Shown here one piece after another: positions 28,584 through 37,239 of a DNA stretch of 64,000 bases. The DNA is from a virus. Position 1 is the first letter of the stretch; every line of letters starts with the position of its first letter. Where the stretch lies: positions 1 through 64,000 of IMG/VR virus record IMGVR_UViG_3300009499_000148; one strand, 5' to 3'. A program made the position numbers and the translations under genes. The notes under the pieces were generated by a model that saw nothing but the letters and a program-made list of their open reading frames with translations, was not told the origin of the DNA and did not search any database.

Positions 28584-29051
28584 TCAGCCTCTCACATACA
28601 GCGTTATCATTATCTCTTTTCCGACAATACCGAGCCGTGGCACATCATACACAATCTTTATATCTACGCGCTCGACGGTGCCACCCTGACCCGGTATCTG
28701 CTTTGACTCAAATGTCCGAGGGTTGATGAACGGCATGTGCCTATTGATGGCATCCCTGATGCGTGTTATCGCCTCAGAATCAAATGCTTCACGCCCATGC
28801 TCCATCGTCAATTCTCTAAGATTTGCTCCAAAATTGAACATTCCAAGGCGTTCTCCATGGTTCGTCAGCAGCAGGTTTCGAAAATTATCCTGTATCTGAT
28901 TACCGATGTCGAAATGCATTCCGAACAATCCATCATTCTGCGTACCAAATCTCAGTGGTGTGATGAACCCGATTGGTTCAGTGTTTTCAACGACCTTGAA
29001 CTTCTGTAATGATGAGCTTTCACCAGCACTTTTGAAATCAAGAATAGCCAC
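28584..29051 (-). CDS. Baseplate wedge protein, gp25/W family
   Basis: 155 aa. The central segment QDNFRNLLLTNHGERLGMF followed by NFGANLREL is the classical GPW/gp25 signature: a Q-x-x-x-L-L-T-x-x-GER pattern with the later FG..L..L. A C-terminal strand (IMITLYVRG) completes the beta sheet. In T4, gp25 joins the baseplate wedge to the start of the sheath and is among the most conserved contractile-tail proteins. It sits directly before gp6, as expected, three bases from it. Confident. Confidence 0.9.
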   Translation of the reverse strand: MAILDFKSAGESSSLQKFKVVENTEPIGFITPLRFGTQNDGLFGMHFDIGNQIQDNFRNLLLTNHGERLGMFNFGANLRELTMEHGREAFDSEAITRIRDAINRHMPFINPRTFESKQIPGQGGTVERVDIKIVYDVPRLGIVGKEIMITLYVRG

Positions 29052-29074
29052 ACATCTAAATATGAAGCAGCCAA

Positions 29075-29572
29075 CTACATGGGAGGGATAACGATAAACT
29101 TTCCAGCAATCCTCATATCACCGACGAGAAGGCCACATGCCCAGTCAAGCAGCGCACGACCAAACTTAAGTGCATTCTCATCCTGAAACGGTGGTGCCGC
29201 TAACATGATGGGTGATATCGGTGATGGTGGTACCGGCGGCCCAGGGATTGGTTTTATGTTAAGAGACACCGCACCTGCAGCCAACATCGGAAACACTGTC
29301 GCGTTGATGTCAGCCGTCAATGCATCACCTATGATGTTCATACCGGGTGCATCTGCAGGTGTGCTATTCGTCTGTGCAGATATAGCTGCGGCAAGCGATT
29401 GACCCATGCTAGCGGGGGCGATTGGAATCGGAATCGACGCGATGTTCGGAGGAATCGGTGGTGGCATTAATGACATCATTATGATGGGTGTGGCAACACT
29501 CTCAATCGTTGAGATGATTAAATCATCGATACCAGAGACGCCCCTAGAATCAAGCGACTGCTTGAGACCCAT
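29075..29572 (-). CDS. Hydrophobic proline-rich protein next to the spike gene, 165 aa
   Basis: ATG 29572 is chosen because an AGGG ribosome site lies seven bases upstream and the start overlaps the preceding stop (TGATG). A GTG at 29575 is the alternative. The protein is rich in Pro, Ile, Ala and Met (PPPIPPNIASIPIPIAPAS, PPVPPSPISPIM), with a helical C-terminus containing a Cys (LDWACGLLVGDMRIAG). There is no clear transmembrane helix because prolines break each hydrophobic run. Its place between spike and gp25 suggests a tail-tip or tube-capping role. No family recognised. I considered a PAAR tip but the motif pattern is not there. Confidence 0.65.
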   Translation of the reverse strand: MGLKQSLDSRGVSGIDDLIISTIESVATPIIMMSLMPPPIPPNIASIPIPIAPASMGQSLAAAISAQTNSTPADAPGMNIIGDALTADINATVFPMLAAGAVSLNIKPIPGPPVPPSPISPIMLAAPPFQDENALKFGRALLDWACGLLVGDMRIAGKFIVIPPM

Positions 29573-31176
29573 CACCTCACCCTTCCTATCCGTGAAAACA
29601 TCGAATTGATGTTGTCGTTCAATTGCTTCGTTGCATCTGAGACATCACTCTTGAGCTGTGGAGATGCAGACTTCAACATGTCAGACAGTCTCTTGATACC
29701 GGGAAGCGCAACTCCCAAATTTCCAAGGCTGTTCGGCGGCGAAGCTAGCTCATTACCAGCTGTCTCAAGAGCGTTTGCAAATGTCGTGATGTGTTTTTCG
29801 ACAGCCGTCGTATAATCACCCAACAGCTTCTTGAGCGTATCTCCCATCACAAGTGGCTCTGTAGCATCACGACCGATGTACACCTGTGTGCCAGCGCCGT
29901 TATCCTTTTCAATGCCTGAACCGATGATTATCTTCGGAGAATCGATGATTGTCGTTCCATCTTTTTCCATCAAAATCACAGCACGACCCGTACCATTTTC
30001 ATCATTTTCATCACCCTCTTTGATGATGCGAATTGTTCCATCGACGCGTGAAATGACACGTGTATGGTCAGACTTAACGATTATCGCTGCACCAGTATCG
30101 ACAACAGCAACATCGACACCATCATTTAGCTTCGGAAGCTGTTTACCGAAGTTTCCGTCGATGTCAGTGTCCATCGCGATGTAGATACGGGCTGCATCAT
30201 TTTCGAAATCGACATCACCCTCACTCTTATTAGCGTTCGCTGGGTCCTTGTCTGTCTCTAATAGACCCCTCACATTCTTTATGATAGCAGGTGCCGTCAG
30301 CTTCGGTTTTGCACCTGCGGGTGGTAGCTTCTTATCTACCCCGATGCCTCGACCGACGACGATGTCTATCGCACCTGACGCACCCTTTGACTTATCAACA
30401 TCAGGCTTACCAGACACCTTGTCTGCAACGACCTTAGATGTCGCGCCCGTCCTGTCCTCCCCGAGAACTATCAACGTATTGTTGGAGCCCTCCATGACGT
30501 TATCACCAGGGCGCTTCCTGTATCTCGGCACGGGCTCACGCGTTGATACACGGTTCGCTATAGCATCTTTCTCAATCTTTTCGAATGCATCGGGTTCTGC
30601 AAGCGTGTATCCCTCTTTTGTGTCGCTACCGTTTGGAAATGACGGGCCTGGTGGTGGATTTCCAGACTTTGATAGGTCGAACCTATCAATCGTTGATGGA
30701 GACTGTTGGTCGATGAATGCACGGTCGGCATGTGTGAAGTTTGGGTCATCAATGTCAGACCTCTCAACAACACGTGAGACCCAAAACCCGATATCACGAG
30801 ACATGTCTGGGTCCTCAAACATCACCCAAACACGCTCACCCGGTTTAATCGGCTGATGGATGTGTGAAAACATCGGATAGAATATCGACGGTGTCTGATT
30901 CCTCTTATCGGCAGCATCGCTGACGAGACGTGCGATGACGCTGTTATAGGGTGCAACGGTCAGAAGCGATGCATTTGATAGATTCTCGCCGTATGCATCC
31001 ATCAGCTCCTTGAGTTGTGCATGCGGGTCATATATGACATCAACGACGACAGCACGGTATAGCACCCTTGTGGATGCAGCCGTCGCCACATCTCGCATCT
31101 CATTATCGTAGCTTGATTGGTCTGAGAACAGCTTACGTTGGGCGTTTATTCCCTTGTTTGTAAGAACCTTCGTCAT
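29572..31176 (-). CDS. Baseplate central spike protein, gp5-like OB fold
   Basis: 534 aa. Residues 35-165 have the features of the gp5/VgrG N-terminal OB-fold: a long first strand (YRAVVVDVIYD), then HIHQPIKPGERVWVMFEDP and DIGFWVSRVVER. The C-terminal region has short glycine-broken strands (VAVVDTGAAIIVKSDHTRV, AVILMEKDGTTIIDSPKI) and ends with ATEPLVMGDTLKKLL, a pattern common at the end of spike proteins. There is no lysozyme domain, unlike T4 gp5. It should form the trimeric membrane-piercing tip. It overlaps the downstream proline-rich gene by one or four bases depending on that gene's start, and the upstream gene by four. Confidence 0.8.
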   Translation of the reverse strand: MTKVLTNKGINAQRKLFSDQSSYDNEMRDVATAASTRVLYRAVVVDVIYDPHAQLKELMDAYGENLSNASLLTVAPYNSVIARLVSDAADKRNQTPSIFYPMFSHIHQPIKPGERVWVMFEDPDMSRDIGFWVSRVVERSDIDDPNFTHADRAFIDQQSPSTIDRFDLSKSGNPPPGPSFPNGSDTKEGYTLAEPDAFEKIEKDAIANRVSTREPVPRYRKRPGDNVMEGSNNTLIVLGEDRTGATSKVVADKVSGKPDVDKSKGASGAIDIVVGRGIGVDKKLPPAGAKPKLTAPAIIKNVRGLLETDKDPANANKSEGDVDFENDAARIYIAMDTDIDGNFGKQLPKLNDGVDVAVVDTGAAIIVKSDHTRVISRVDGTIRIIKEGDENDENGTGRAVILMEKDGTTIIDSPKIIIGSGIEKDNGAGTQVYIGRDATEPLVMGDTLKKLLGDYTTAVEKHITTFANALETAGNELASPPNSLGNLGVALPGIKRLSDMLKSASPQLKSDVSDATKQLNDNINSMFSRIGRVR

Positions 31177-31553
31177 TTCGTCTGCGTGATTTCTGCATAC
31201 AACGCGTCGCTATCAATCTCATCATCCATCGTTGATGATGCATCGATGAGTTCAGCTAGCTTAAGGAGCTGGTCATTCGCCTTGTTCATTCGCTCAAGGT
31301 ACTGTGCGATTAATTTTCCATACGTGCCATGTGCTTCAGCTGAATTGAAAATCTTCGTATAAAGGTCAGTGAATAGCATGAATGCATGCACACGGTCTGC
31401 GTTGGCGTTCTCATATATCTCATGCCAGAGCTTCTTCGTTTCAACTGTAGCATATTCAATCTTGTTAAGAAGCTCAGAAAACTGTGCAGACTTAACATCA
31501 ACTGCAGCGACGACATCATCTGACATGTCATCTGGTATCGGTAATTGTGCCAT
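31173..31553 (-). CDS. Helical hypothetical protein, 126 aa, possibly terminase-small-subunit-like
   Basis: ATG 31553 gives a start after the preceding sigma-factor gene ends, with GGA about eleven bases upstream. Longer in-frame starts would run into that gene. Predicted almost entirely helical with a coiled-coil feel (KLWHEIYENANADRVHAF, then YLERMNKANDQLLKLAELI) and an acidic tail (DDEIDSDAL). The arrangement 'helix, xNAxxxRxxxxF, helix, N-x-x-LLKL' loosely recalls the T4 small terminase subunit gp16. That is a weak resemblance by eye and the protein may equally be an assembly chaperone. Confidence 0.6.
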   Translation of the reverse strand: MAQLPIPDDMSDDVVAAVDVKSAQFSELLNKIEYATVETKKLWHEIYENANADRVHAFMLFTDLYTKIFNSAEAHGTYGKLIAQYLERMNKANDQLLKLAELIDASSTMDDEIDSDALYAEITQTK

Positions 31554-31572
31554 CTTATTACATATCCAGCAA

Positions 31573-32334
31573 TCAGTAGATGCCGACGGTCTCATCACGA
31601 CGTAGGTCTCTATATGAGCGCTTAATTGAGCTAACGCACATCGTGAGTTGCTTTGCGTTAAGGCCACTTATCTCTCTCAGCTGAAAGAACACGGCTCGTT
31701 TGCTCAGCAGCAGGTCGGCTCCCGAACGCTCATCTGTGTCATGCACATCCTTGAACAACGTGATTATTGCATCGATGCACTTCAGCTCATTCTCTGATAC
31801 TGCACGTGCCCTTATCTCATCAAGCAGGCCATGCACTCGCATGACAAACTCAAGCATCTCAAGCTGGTCATCCTGCGGTGGAATGATGAAATGACTCTCA
31901 ATCGCATCCTTGTCTGCACGACTCAACATCTCATCATCCATCGACACATTTCTCTTTAATTTTGAGACACGTTGCTTCGAACGAATGATTAACCAATGCT
32001 TGGCGACGACGTTGAAGTATGAAAAAGCCTTGAAACCCTTCGTGGCATCATACTTGTGAATCGCCTCGTACAAAAACGTTATGCAATCATTCTTTAAATC
32101 ATCATACGTGTCATGGAGGCCCCTAAAACCGTGGATGAATATCAGGTTCTCAACGAGCTTATCGAACGCAGGGTATATCTCTGCAAGATACAGCTTCTCT
32201 CTTTCAGACCTATCTGTCATCGTTTGGTACGCGATGATTGCCGCCGTCGTTCCCTCATTGAAATACATGTTCGACTTACCACCAGGCTTTCTCCTGATGA
32301 TTTTCGACTTCTTTTTAACTGTCCTTAGCGTCAT
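31573..32334 (-). CDS. Late-transcription sigma factor, gp55-like
   Basis: 253 aa. The N-terminal MYFNEGTTAAIIAYQ and the segment YEAIHKYDATKGFKAFSYF leading into NVVAKHWLIIRSKQRVSK correspond to sigma region 2, which binds the RNA polymerase coiled coil and the -10 element. A KR-rich N-terminus and a C-terminal helical part (LREISGLNAKQLTMCVSSI) follow. Phage gp55 proteins replace the host sigma to read late promoters, so this gene likely switches on the structural module downstream of it. I could not find a convincing TATAAATA box before the structural genes. Longer than T4 gp55 (185 aa). Confidence 0.82.
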   Translation of the reverse strand: MTLRTVKKKSKIIRRKPGGKSNMYFNEGTTAAIIAYQTMTDRSEREKLYLAEIYPAFDKLVENLIFIHGFRGLHDTYDDLKNDCITFLYEAIHKYDATKGFKAFSYFNVVAKHWLIIRSKQRVSKLKRNVSMDDEMLSRADKDAIESHFIIPPQDDQLEMLEFVMRVHGLLDEIRARAVSENELKCIDAIITLFKDVHDTDERSGADLLLSKRAVFFQLREISGLNAKQLTMCVSSIKRSYRDLRRDETVGIY

Positions 32335-32629
32335 CGACTTCCTCCGTAATGCCGCCGTATGGAGCAGCTAGCACATTCGAAACATACAATATCGAATCAC
32401 GAACATTTGCCATCTGTCGCACGACATGCTGTGCCTCAGGAGTATTGACTGCTATCGGTAGCTCAAGCACACCAACAACATGTCCATACGCACTATCACA
32501 TACATCAAGTGCCTCACTCAATGCATCCTCAAGCTCAATGATGATACGAGCATATCGCATAAGAACACGTATGCACATGATTAATGCAGCAAAAAGCACA
32601 ATGCTCATGATTGTCAAGAACGCAATCAC
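32315..32629 (-). CDS. Small single-pass membrane protein, 104 aa
   Basis: GTG 32629 is favoured: GGGA lies six bases upstream and the codon overlaps the stop of the glycosyltransferase gene by four bases. A TTG at 32641 would give a slightly longer protein. The first 25 residues are a strong hydrophobic helix (AFLTIMSIVLFAALIMCIRVL) followed by positive residues (MRYAR), suggesting N-out or signal-anchor topology. The remaining 70 residues are soluble and helical (ALSEALDVCDSAYGHVVGV, VRQMANVRDSILYVSNVL). Its end overlaps the start of the gp55 gene by 20 bases. Function unknown. Confidence 0.65.
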   Translation of the reverse strand: MIAFLTIMSIVLFAALIMCIRVLMRYARIIIELEDALSEALDVCDSAYGHVVGVLELPIAVNTPEAQHVVRQMANVRDSILYVSNVLAAPYGGITEEVDDAKDS

Positions 32630-33813
32630 AGCTTTTCCCAAAGCTCATCATACATCTTCGAGATTGATGAGTGACTGAATCTATCTAGAACGATGGGTGA
32701 TAGCTCTTTTGCCCATTGCATCGGTATCGCGGGTCTCTCATAAAACTTAAGTAACCTTGACTTCGCGTCATGCTCACTTGGCTCAGCCCATCTAGAACCC
32801 TGCATGAATATTGCACGTGCAGCATCATTTGGACCGGGCCTGTCAATCCGAGTTGGTGGAAGCTCCTTAAGTTCAAAATCAACCTTGATGAAACGACCGA
32901 ATTTCATGAAATCTAGATGACCAGACCAGTTCGTGGCGATGACGGGTAGACCAGCCGCTGCGGCCTCTAGGATGGGAAGACCGTAGCCCTCACCACGCGT
33001 GAGCGTTAAGAACGCCTTAATCGAGTCATGATGATACAACGATGCCATCTCATCATCTGTCAGCATTCCATGCACAAGGCTGACACGTGGATATGGGCCC
33101 TTTCTGACCTGATTTAGCACACCCCTCAGCGTGTCAACAGTGACCCTACGGTCAATCTTCGTTTCACGCCCAGAGTTCGTCTTGATGATGAGACCGACAT
33201 CTGGATTATCCTTGAACGTCTCACAAAACCACTTCAACGTGTTAAAGATGTTCTTTCTATCACCCTCGACAGACCTCGACGTGAGCTGACCAACAAGCAA
33301 AAAATTGAACTTTGTTTCAAATTCAAACGATGACGGCTTAATTGAGTCAGCATCAAGCAGTGTGTCGATGAATGACTCCGGTATCACATGCAATGAATCG
33401 GGTCGATTGATGATACCCGTCTTTTCAATGACGCCACGTGTGAAAGTAGATGGCACAATCACATGCTCCATGGAATTGATGGCACCCAACCACGCAGGAT
33501 TGCATGTCGTCGTCTCAACAATCGCTGAAACACCGATGTTCGTCTTTGCAATACCGGGCGTCCACTCATTCGGAAGCTGCACCTGAAACGAGACATCGAA
33601 CGGGCCCTTGTCGTCCCTTGACCTATCAATCATTTGTCCAATGAGACCACCGCATGCTTCACGGTCTAGGTACCATGGCGTGATGCCCCATGGAGTGGGA
33701 TGTATCGTGAGCTCAACATCTGGCCTAGAAAGCAACCATCTAGCTATCTGACGCGTATGTACGCCATATCCCGATGAGCTCAGGGCCGGGCCACGCAATA
33801 ATACTTTTTTCAT
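32626..33813 (-). CDS. Glycosyltransferase, GT4-type (GT-B fold)
   Basis: 395 aa from ATG 33813, which is preceded by GGAGGAG. An upstream in-frame ATG at 33843 lacks a ribosome site. The N-terminus (KKVLLRGPALSSSGYGVHTR) is the typical first strand and donor loop of GT4 enzymes. The C-terminal half holds LTLTRGEGYGLPILEAAAAG, the E-x7-E motif that binds the nucleotide-sugar, followed by LPVIATNWSGH. The substrate cannot be told. It is closely comparable to the intein-bearing glycosyltransferase encoded immediately upstream and shows what that protein looks like without an intein. Confidence 0.85.
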   Translation of the reverse strand: MKKVLLRGPALSSSGYGVHTRQIARWLLSRPDVELTIHPTPWGITPWYLDREACGGLIGQMIDRSRDDKGPFDVSFQVQLPNEWTPGIAKTNIGVSAIVETTTCNPAWLGAINSMEHVIVPSTFTRGVIEKTGIINRPDSLHVIPESFIDTLLDADSIKPSSFEFETKFNFLLVGQLTSRSVEGDRKNIFNTLKWFCETFKDNPDVGLIIKTNSGRETKIDRRVTVDTLRGVLNQVRKGPYPRVSLVHGMLTDDEMASLYHHDSIKAFLTLTRGEGYGLPILEAAAAGLPVIATNWSGHLDFMKFGRFIKVDFELKELPPTRIDRPGPNDAARAIFMQGSRWAEPSEHDAKSRLLKFYERPAIPMQWAKELSPIVLDRFSHSSISKMYDELWEKL

Positions 33814-33815
33814 CT

Positions 33816-33822
33816 CTCCTCC
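33816..33822 (-). promoter_or_regulatory. Strong ribosome binding site GGAGGAG deciding the glycosyltransferase start
   Basis: Reads GGAGGAG on the minus strand, a few bases before ATG 33813. It is the clearest Shine-Dalgarno sequence in this part of the window and excludes the longer reading from 33843. Confidence 0.6.
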
Positions 33823-33850
33823 ATATATTACAATACTCAACAACTGTCTG

Positions 33851-36325
33851 TCACAGTTTCACAATCTCAACAGGACGATAGATGCTAGCTTTATTGCTCT
33901 TCCACGTTTCAATCGTCGTCGAAAGCGTCGTGTGCCAATCAGCGACCGTCTTTGAGAGACTAAACTCAGACAACACATACTGTCTGGCCTTCTCTCCAAG
34001 ACGTTCTCTTTCTTCATTACCCATGTCAAACATCTTAAGAAGAGCATCTGCGATTGTCTGGTTTGAACAGTAATCCTCGTAGATGTACGGACACAGCTGG
34101 CTTCCAACAAGAGTTTGCACCTCAACAGGAAGCGCGATACCATTCTCAGAACCATCACGATGGTCGACCACCTGACGTGTGAGGCCTCCCGTCTTTAATG
34201 CAATGATTGGTGTGCCGCACTGCATCGCCTCAAGTGTGCCTAAACCGAAGCCCTCATTACAGTTATGCGCTAAACATGTCTTAGTGGCATAAGAGTTATC
34301 TTTTTCAACTTCAAGATTAAACACCTTACATTCTACATCATCAACGTCAATCTCAAAAATACGTGCAATAATCAAGTTACCAACATTCCATGTTCGACAT
34401 GAACCATTCGAGCCCTCGGCATGTCGTCTATCACGCCACTCAATAGTCCAAATGCGTCCATTCTTGTTGTATCCATGACTATTATCATCATCATGTATCT
34501 GAGGACAATAGCCCAATGAAACAAGAAGTTGTTTCATATCAACCGCTAGACCATTTGAAATTGTTCTAACACGATTGACATACGTTGCATGTTGTTTATG
34601 AAACAGAACGCAACCGTCTCCTGCTTGATAGCCAGCTAAAAATGCCCTTTTGATGCTTTCATTTGATGAAAGAATTGCTCTTGGAATTCTTTTACCCTCA
34701 GAATATTCACCACAAACGTCTGTTATAAACGCTGAGTATACTGCTGGGTTCTTAAGATTTACTTCTAAGTGTCTGTCAAATTCTTTGATATAAGCAGTCT
34801 GTCCAAACACTCTTTCATACTTTTGGCGTAGCGTTTCTGCTAAATCAGCATCAAGCTTATTAAATGACACACTCATTGAATGAGTTGAACCATCAGCTAT
34901 CCATTCACCGAGAACATACGCGAAATCTTCATCAAGCTTGATATTTTCATGAGCAGCAAACTCGTCTATGCTCAATGCACAGTTATATTTAATTTTGCCA
35001 TTTTCACATCTGTATTTCATACGTGTTTTATTAAAATGCTCAAAACTTTCATCTTTAACTGAGTCCCAAACATTAAACTCATACGCATTAACACTGTCTA
35101 TTTTTTCGACACAATCTACGACATAGTCACCAACGCAAACATCAGACACCCTAATCCACTCAGCATGCTCAATCATGCTTTTTATATTTCTGCCAGGTAA
35201 TGAATTTGCGTGCTCACGCCTAATGACACGAATCGGATGTTCTTCTGTCATAGATAGTGTATCTGCATTTGACACATGTATCGTGTATAGTTTTCCAGAA
35301 TACTGTCTTTCATATTTTCGAACGACGGGCATGTATCTTCCCATATGCGTCAACACACTGTCGCCCGGTTCAATTGTTTCAATATCTTGGAATCCTTTTT
35401 CTGAAACAACTTTTGTTTTTGCAGGAAAACAGCTTATATTCACGACAACGTCAGAGATGTTATGCATCACCGCAACGTCTTCAAACAGAATTCTGTCCTT
35501 CGAAAAAATGACATCATTCTGTATCCCCAGCATCTCTGATGTTGCTACGAGGTTCGAGCCTGCCTGGTCGAATGGGTCCGTATGCATCAGAAGCGTCGCC
35601 TTTCTATGTCCGTGCTTCTTCTCAAGCATGTCCATGAACAGCTTCCATGCCTCGAGGAGGTCATTCGACCTCTTTCTCTTTGCATTTCTGTTTATCCAAA
35701 ATGACACGAAGTGGTCTTGGCGGTCAGGAGGAAGGAGACGCTTCTTAAAATCAGCCACGACGGTCGGCGAAAGTGGATGGAATATCTCCTGTGGGACAGC
35801 ATGAGGAATAAAATTAGTCTTCTCAGGAAAGTGTTCATGCACCATCTTATACGTGAGGTATGAATGACAATTGATGAGGTCTGTGCTTTCATACAGCACA
35901 CGATTGAACTCAGGCCACGGTAAGTTATCCCATACATGCCAATAAACTATCGGACATACCTGGTGTATCTCCTCTTCCATCTCCCATAGCCAAATGAAGA
36001 AGCGAGGGTCAGTAAAAATGAACAAGGCGTCTGGTTTTTCTGTCGCTAGGACCTGCCTCATCATGTTTGTGTCACCGAACCCGTCGATGGGTTTGATGAT
36101 GAAATCACCCGGCTCCCATGCAGCGCTCGTCGGTGGAACAGAGACCGTCTTATAGTCAGCGTGTTTGACAGCAGCGCCAAAACACTTGATGCGATACTCA
36201 CCCGTGTCTAGAAGTCCTGTTAGGAGGTATCGTGCCTGTGTACCAACTCCACTGGTTGATAAAGGATGGTCACAGAGCACCAATATCGTCTTCTTTTTTT
36301 TCTCAACAATTTTTACATTTTCCAT
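33851..36325 (-). CDS. Intein-containing glycosyltransferase (GT4-type)
   Basis: 824 aa precursor. Residues 1-298 and 689-824 join to a 434-aa GT-B glycosyltransferase of normal length: KKTILVLCDHPLSTSGVGTQ opens the N-terminal Rossmann domain, and after splicing the sequence VNIS-CNEGFGLGTLEAM restores the E-x7-E nucleotide-sugar motif. Residues 299-688 are an intein with Cys at both splice junctions. The precursor should be inactive until splicing because the insertion falls at the donor-binding loop. Its start overlaps the stop of an endonuclease gene (TAATG at 36325). It presumably acts with the neighbouring transferase at 32626-33813 on a phage or host glycan. Confidence 0.9.
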   Translation of the reverse strand: MENVKIVEKKKKTILVLCDHPLSTSGVGTQARYLLTGLLDTGEYRIKCFGAAVKHADYKTVSVPPTSAAWEPGDFIIKPIDGFGDTNMMRQVLATEKPDALFIFTDPRFFIWLWEMEEEIHQVCPIVYWHVWDNLPWPEFNRVLYESTDLINCHSYLTYKMVHEHFPEKTNFIPHAVPQEIFHPLSPTVVADFKKRLLPPDRQDHFVSFWINRNAKRKRSNDLLEAWKLFMDMLEKKHGHRKATLLMHTDPFDQAGSNLVATSEMLGIQNDVIFSKDRILFEDVAVMHNISDVVVNISCFPAKTKVVSEKGFQDIETIEPGDSVLTHMGRYMPVVRKYERQYSGKLYTIHVSNADTLSMTEEHPIRVIRREHANSLPGRNIKSMIEHAEWIRVSDVCVGDYVVDCVEKIDSVNAYEFNVWDSVKDESFEHFNKTRMKYRCENGKIKYNCALSIDEFAAHENIKLDEDFAYVLGEWIADGSTHSMSVSFNKLDADLAETLRQKYERVFGQTAYIKEFDRHLEVNLKNPAVYSAFITDVCGEYSEGKRIPRAILSSNESIKRAFLAGYQAGDGCVLFHKQHATYVNRVRTISNGLAVDMKQLLVSLGYCPQIHDDDNSHGYNKNGRIWTIEWRDRRHAEGSNGSCRTWNVGNLIIARIFEIDVDDVECKVFNLEVEKDNSYATKTCLAHNCNEGFGLGTLEAMQCGTPIIALKTGGLTRQVVDHRDGSENGIALPVEVQTLVGSQLCPYIYEDYCSNQTIADALLKMFDMGNEERERLGEKARQYVLSEFSLSKTVADWHTTLSTTIETWKSNKASIYRPVEIVKL
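34262..35431 (-). mobile_element. Intein with LAGLIDADG homing endonuclease, 390 aa
   Basis: Begins with Cys (codon TGT 35431-35429) in CFPAKTKVVS, the block A pattern. Block B is TEEHPI at intein residues 62-67. The two dodecapeptide motifs YVLGEWIADG (about 172-181) and FLAGYQAGDG (about 264-273) both keep their acidic catalytic residue, so the endonuclease looks intact. The end is CLAHN followed by Cys+1 (TGT 34261-34259), the canonical block G and +1 nucleophile. Class 1 Cys1/Asn/Cys+1 chemistry is therefore complete. No GATC occurs in it, so it has either adapted to this genome or arrived from a similar one. Confidence 0.92.
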
Positions 36326-37239
36326 TAAAGAACTCCTAACTCCTTCAGCTCATGTTCGCGAATTATGACGATATTAACGCTTTCATTACTTCGTCTAATG
36401 CATTCAAATTTTTCAAGTGAATGACTCAACACAAACTCGTTTTTTGTATCTACGAATGAATCACGACCCTTCCAATTTTTCACAAAAAAGTCAGGAAAAT
36501 ATAGGCGCTGTTTGCCTTTTGTGTCGAACCACACCAGGGGCTTCGGATGTGTCTCAAACACATACCCATTAGCATCCAAAAATTTTATGAACCCGAGTTC
36601 CCATGTGCCCTGAACATGGTTCGACCGGCCCAAAGAGTCGATGTAATCATACCACCTAACGTTCGTAAAAATTACATTATTAAAGTCGCCTCTTTCCCAC
36701 GCTTGCTGCACTGATATCGATAAAGCCGTTCGCGTCTTTGGGCTGTGCTTTTTACCGTAATACGGATTTCCCGGGCCACGGTATGACGCATTTTGACATG
36801 TTGAACCACAAAATTTTGCGCTTTTTCTGCTCTTAATAACGCTAAATGTAACACCACACTGCCTGCATACATTTTGTACTCTTTTATGGGAGCGATGCTC
36901 ATATGAACATTCACGTGAGCAATACGTTCGATTCAAAAGCTTTCTAGATGTAAAGTCATTTTTGCATGTAAGACACTGCTTCTTCTCATATGCTTCACTC
37001 TTACGAAGGCCATTGATTGACTCTCTAGCGCAACCGTCGTAGCAATGCTTGCGTGCTCTATCAATGTAGGAAGCAATAAACGTTTTACCACATGATGTAC
37101 AGTCAATGCTAACATCAGGATGCTTTTTGATGTGCAATTTTGTCGCACATGATTTGCTGCACGTTGAACGTAAAGCATCTTTCAAACGTTTTCTTACAAC
37201 GCTAAAATCAACAGCACATACATCACAACGCATGTGCAT
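36325..37239 (-). CDS. Zinc-finger PD-(D/E)XK-like homing endonuclease
   Basis: About 304 aa from ATG 37239. A second ATG lies two codons on, and a longer reading from 37296 has no ribosome site. N-terminal zinc fingers repeat as CxxC...C-xxxC (CDVCAVDF, CTSCGKTF, CLTCKNDF, CRQCGVTF with RTYCSREC and AKFCGSTC). The module GNPYYGKKHS is a NUMOD3-like DNA contact. The C-terminal nuclease has RLYFPDFFVKNW and DSFVDTKNEF, a plausible D...DxK catalytic pair. It sits directly 5' of the intein-bearing glycosyltransferase and is related in plan to the endonuclease at 2421-3443. Confidence 0.75.
   Translation of the reverse strand: MHMRCDVCAVDFSVVRKRLKDALRSTCSKSCATKLHIKKHPDVSIDCTSCGKTFIASYIDRARKHCYDGCARESINGLRKSEAYEKKQCLTCKNDFTSRKLLNRTYCSRECSYEHRSHKRVQNVCRQCGVTFSVIKSRKSAKFCGSTCQNASYRGPGNPYYGKKHSPKTRTALSISVQQAWERGDFNNVIFTNVRWYDYIDSLGRSNHVQGTWELGFIKFLDANGYVFETHPKPLVWFDTKGKQRLYFPDFFVKNWKGRDSFVDTKNEFVLSHSLEKFECIRRSNESVNIVIIREHELKELGVL

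Noticed and set aside
29075-29572. PAAR spike-tip protein
   Set aside because: The proline-rich sequence lacks the PAAR repeats and the conserved Gly/His pattern. Only the position next to the spike fits.
30248-30856. A 202-codon plus-strand open frame
   Set aside because: Lies fully within the gp5-like spike gene on the opposite strand. Its Ser/Pro/Phe-rich translation reflects the complement of that gene.
1-33000. T4-type late promoters (TATAAATA) before structural genes
   Set aside because: Gaps between structural genes are too short or lack the motif by eye. The nearest look-alike (CATAAATA near 17712) is on the wrong strand.
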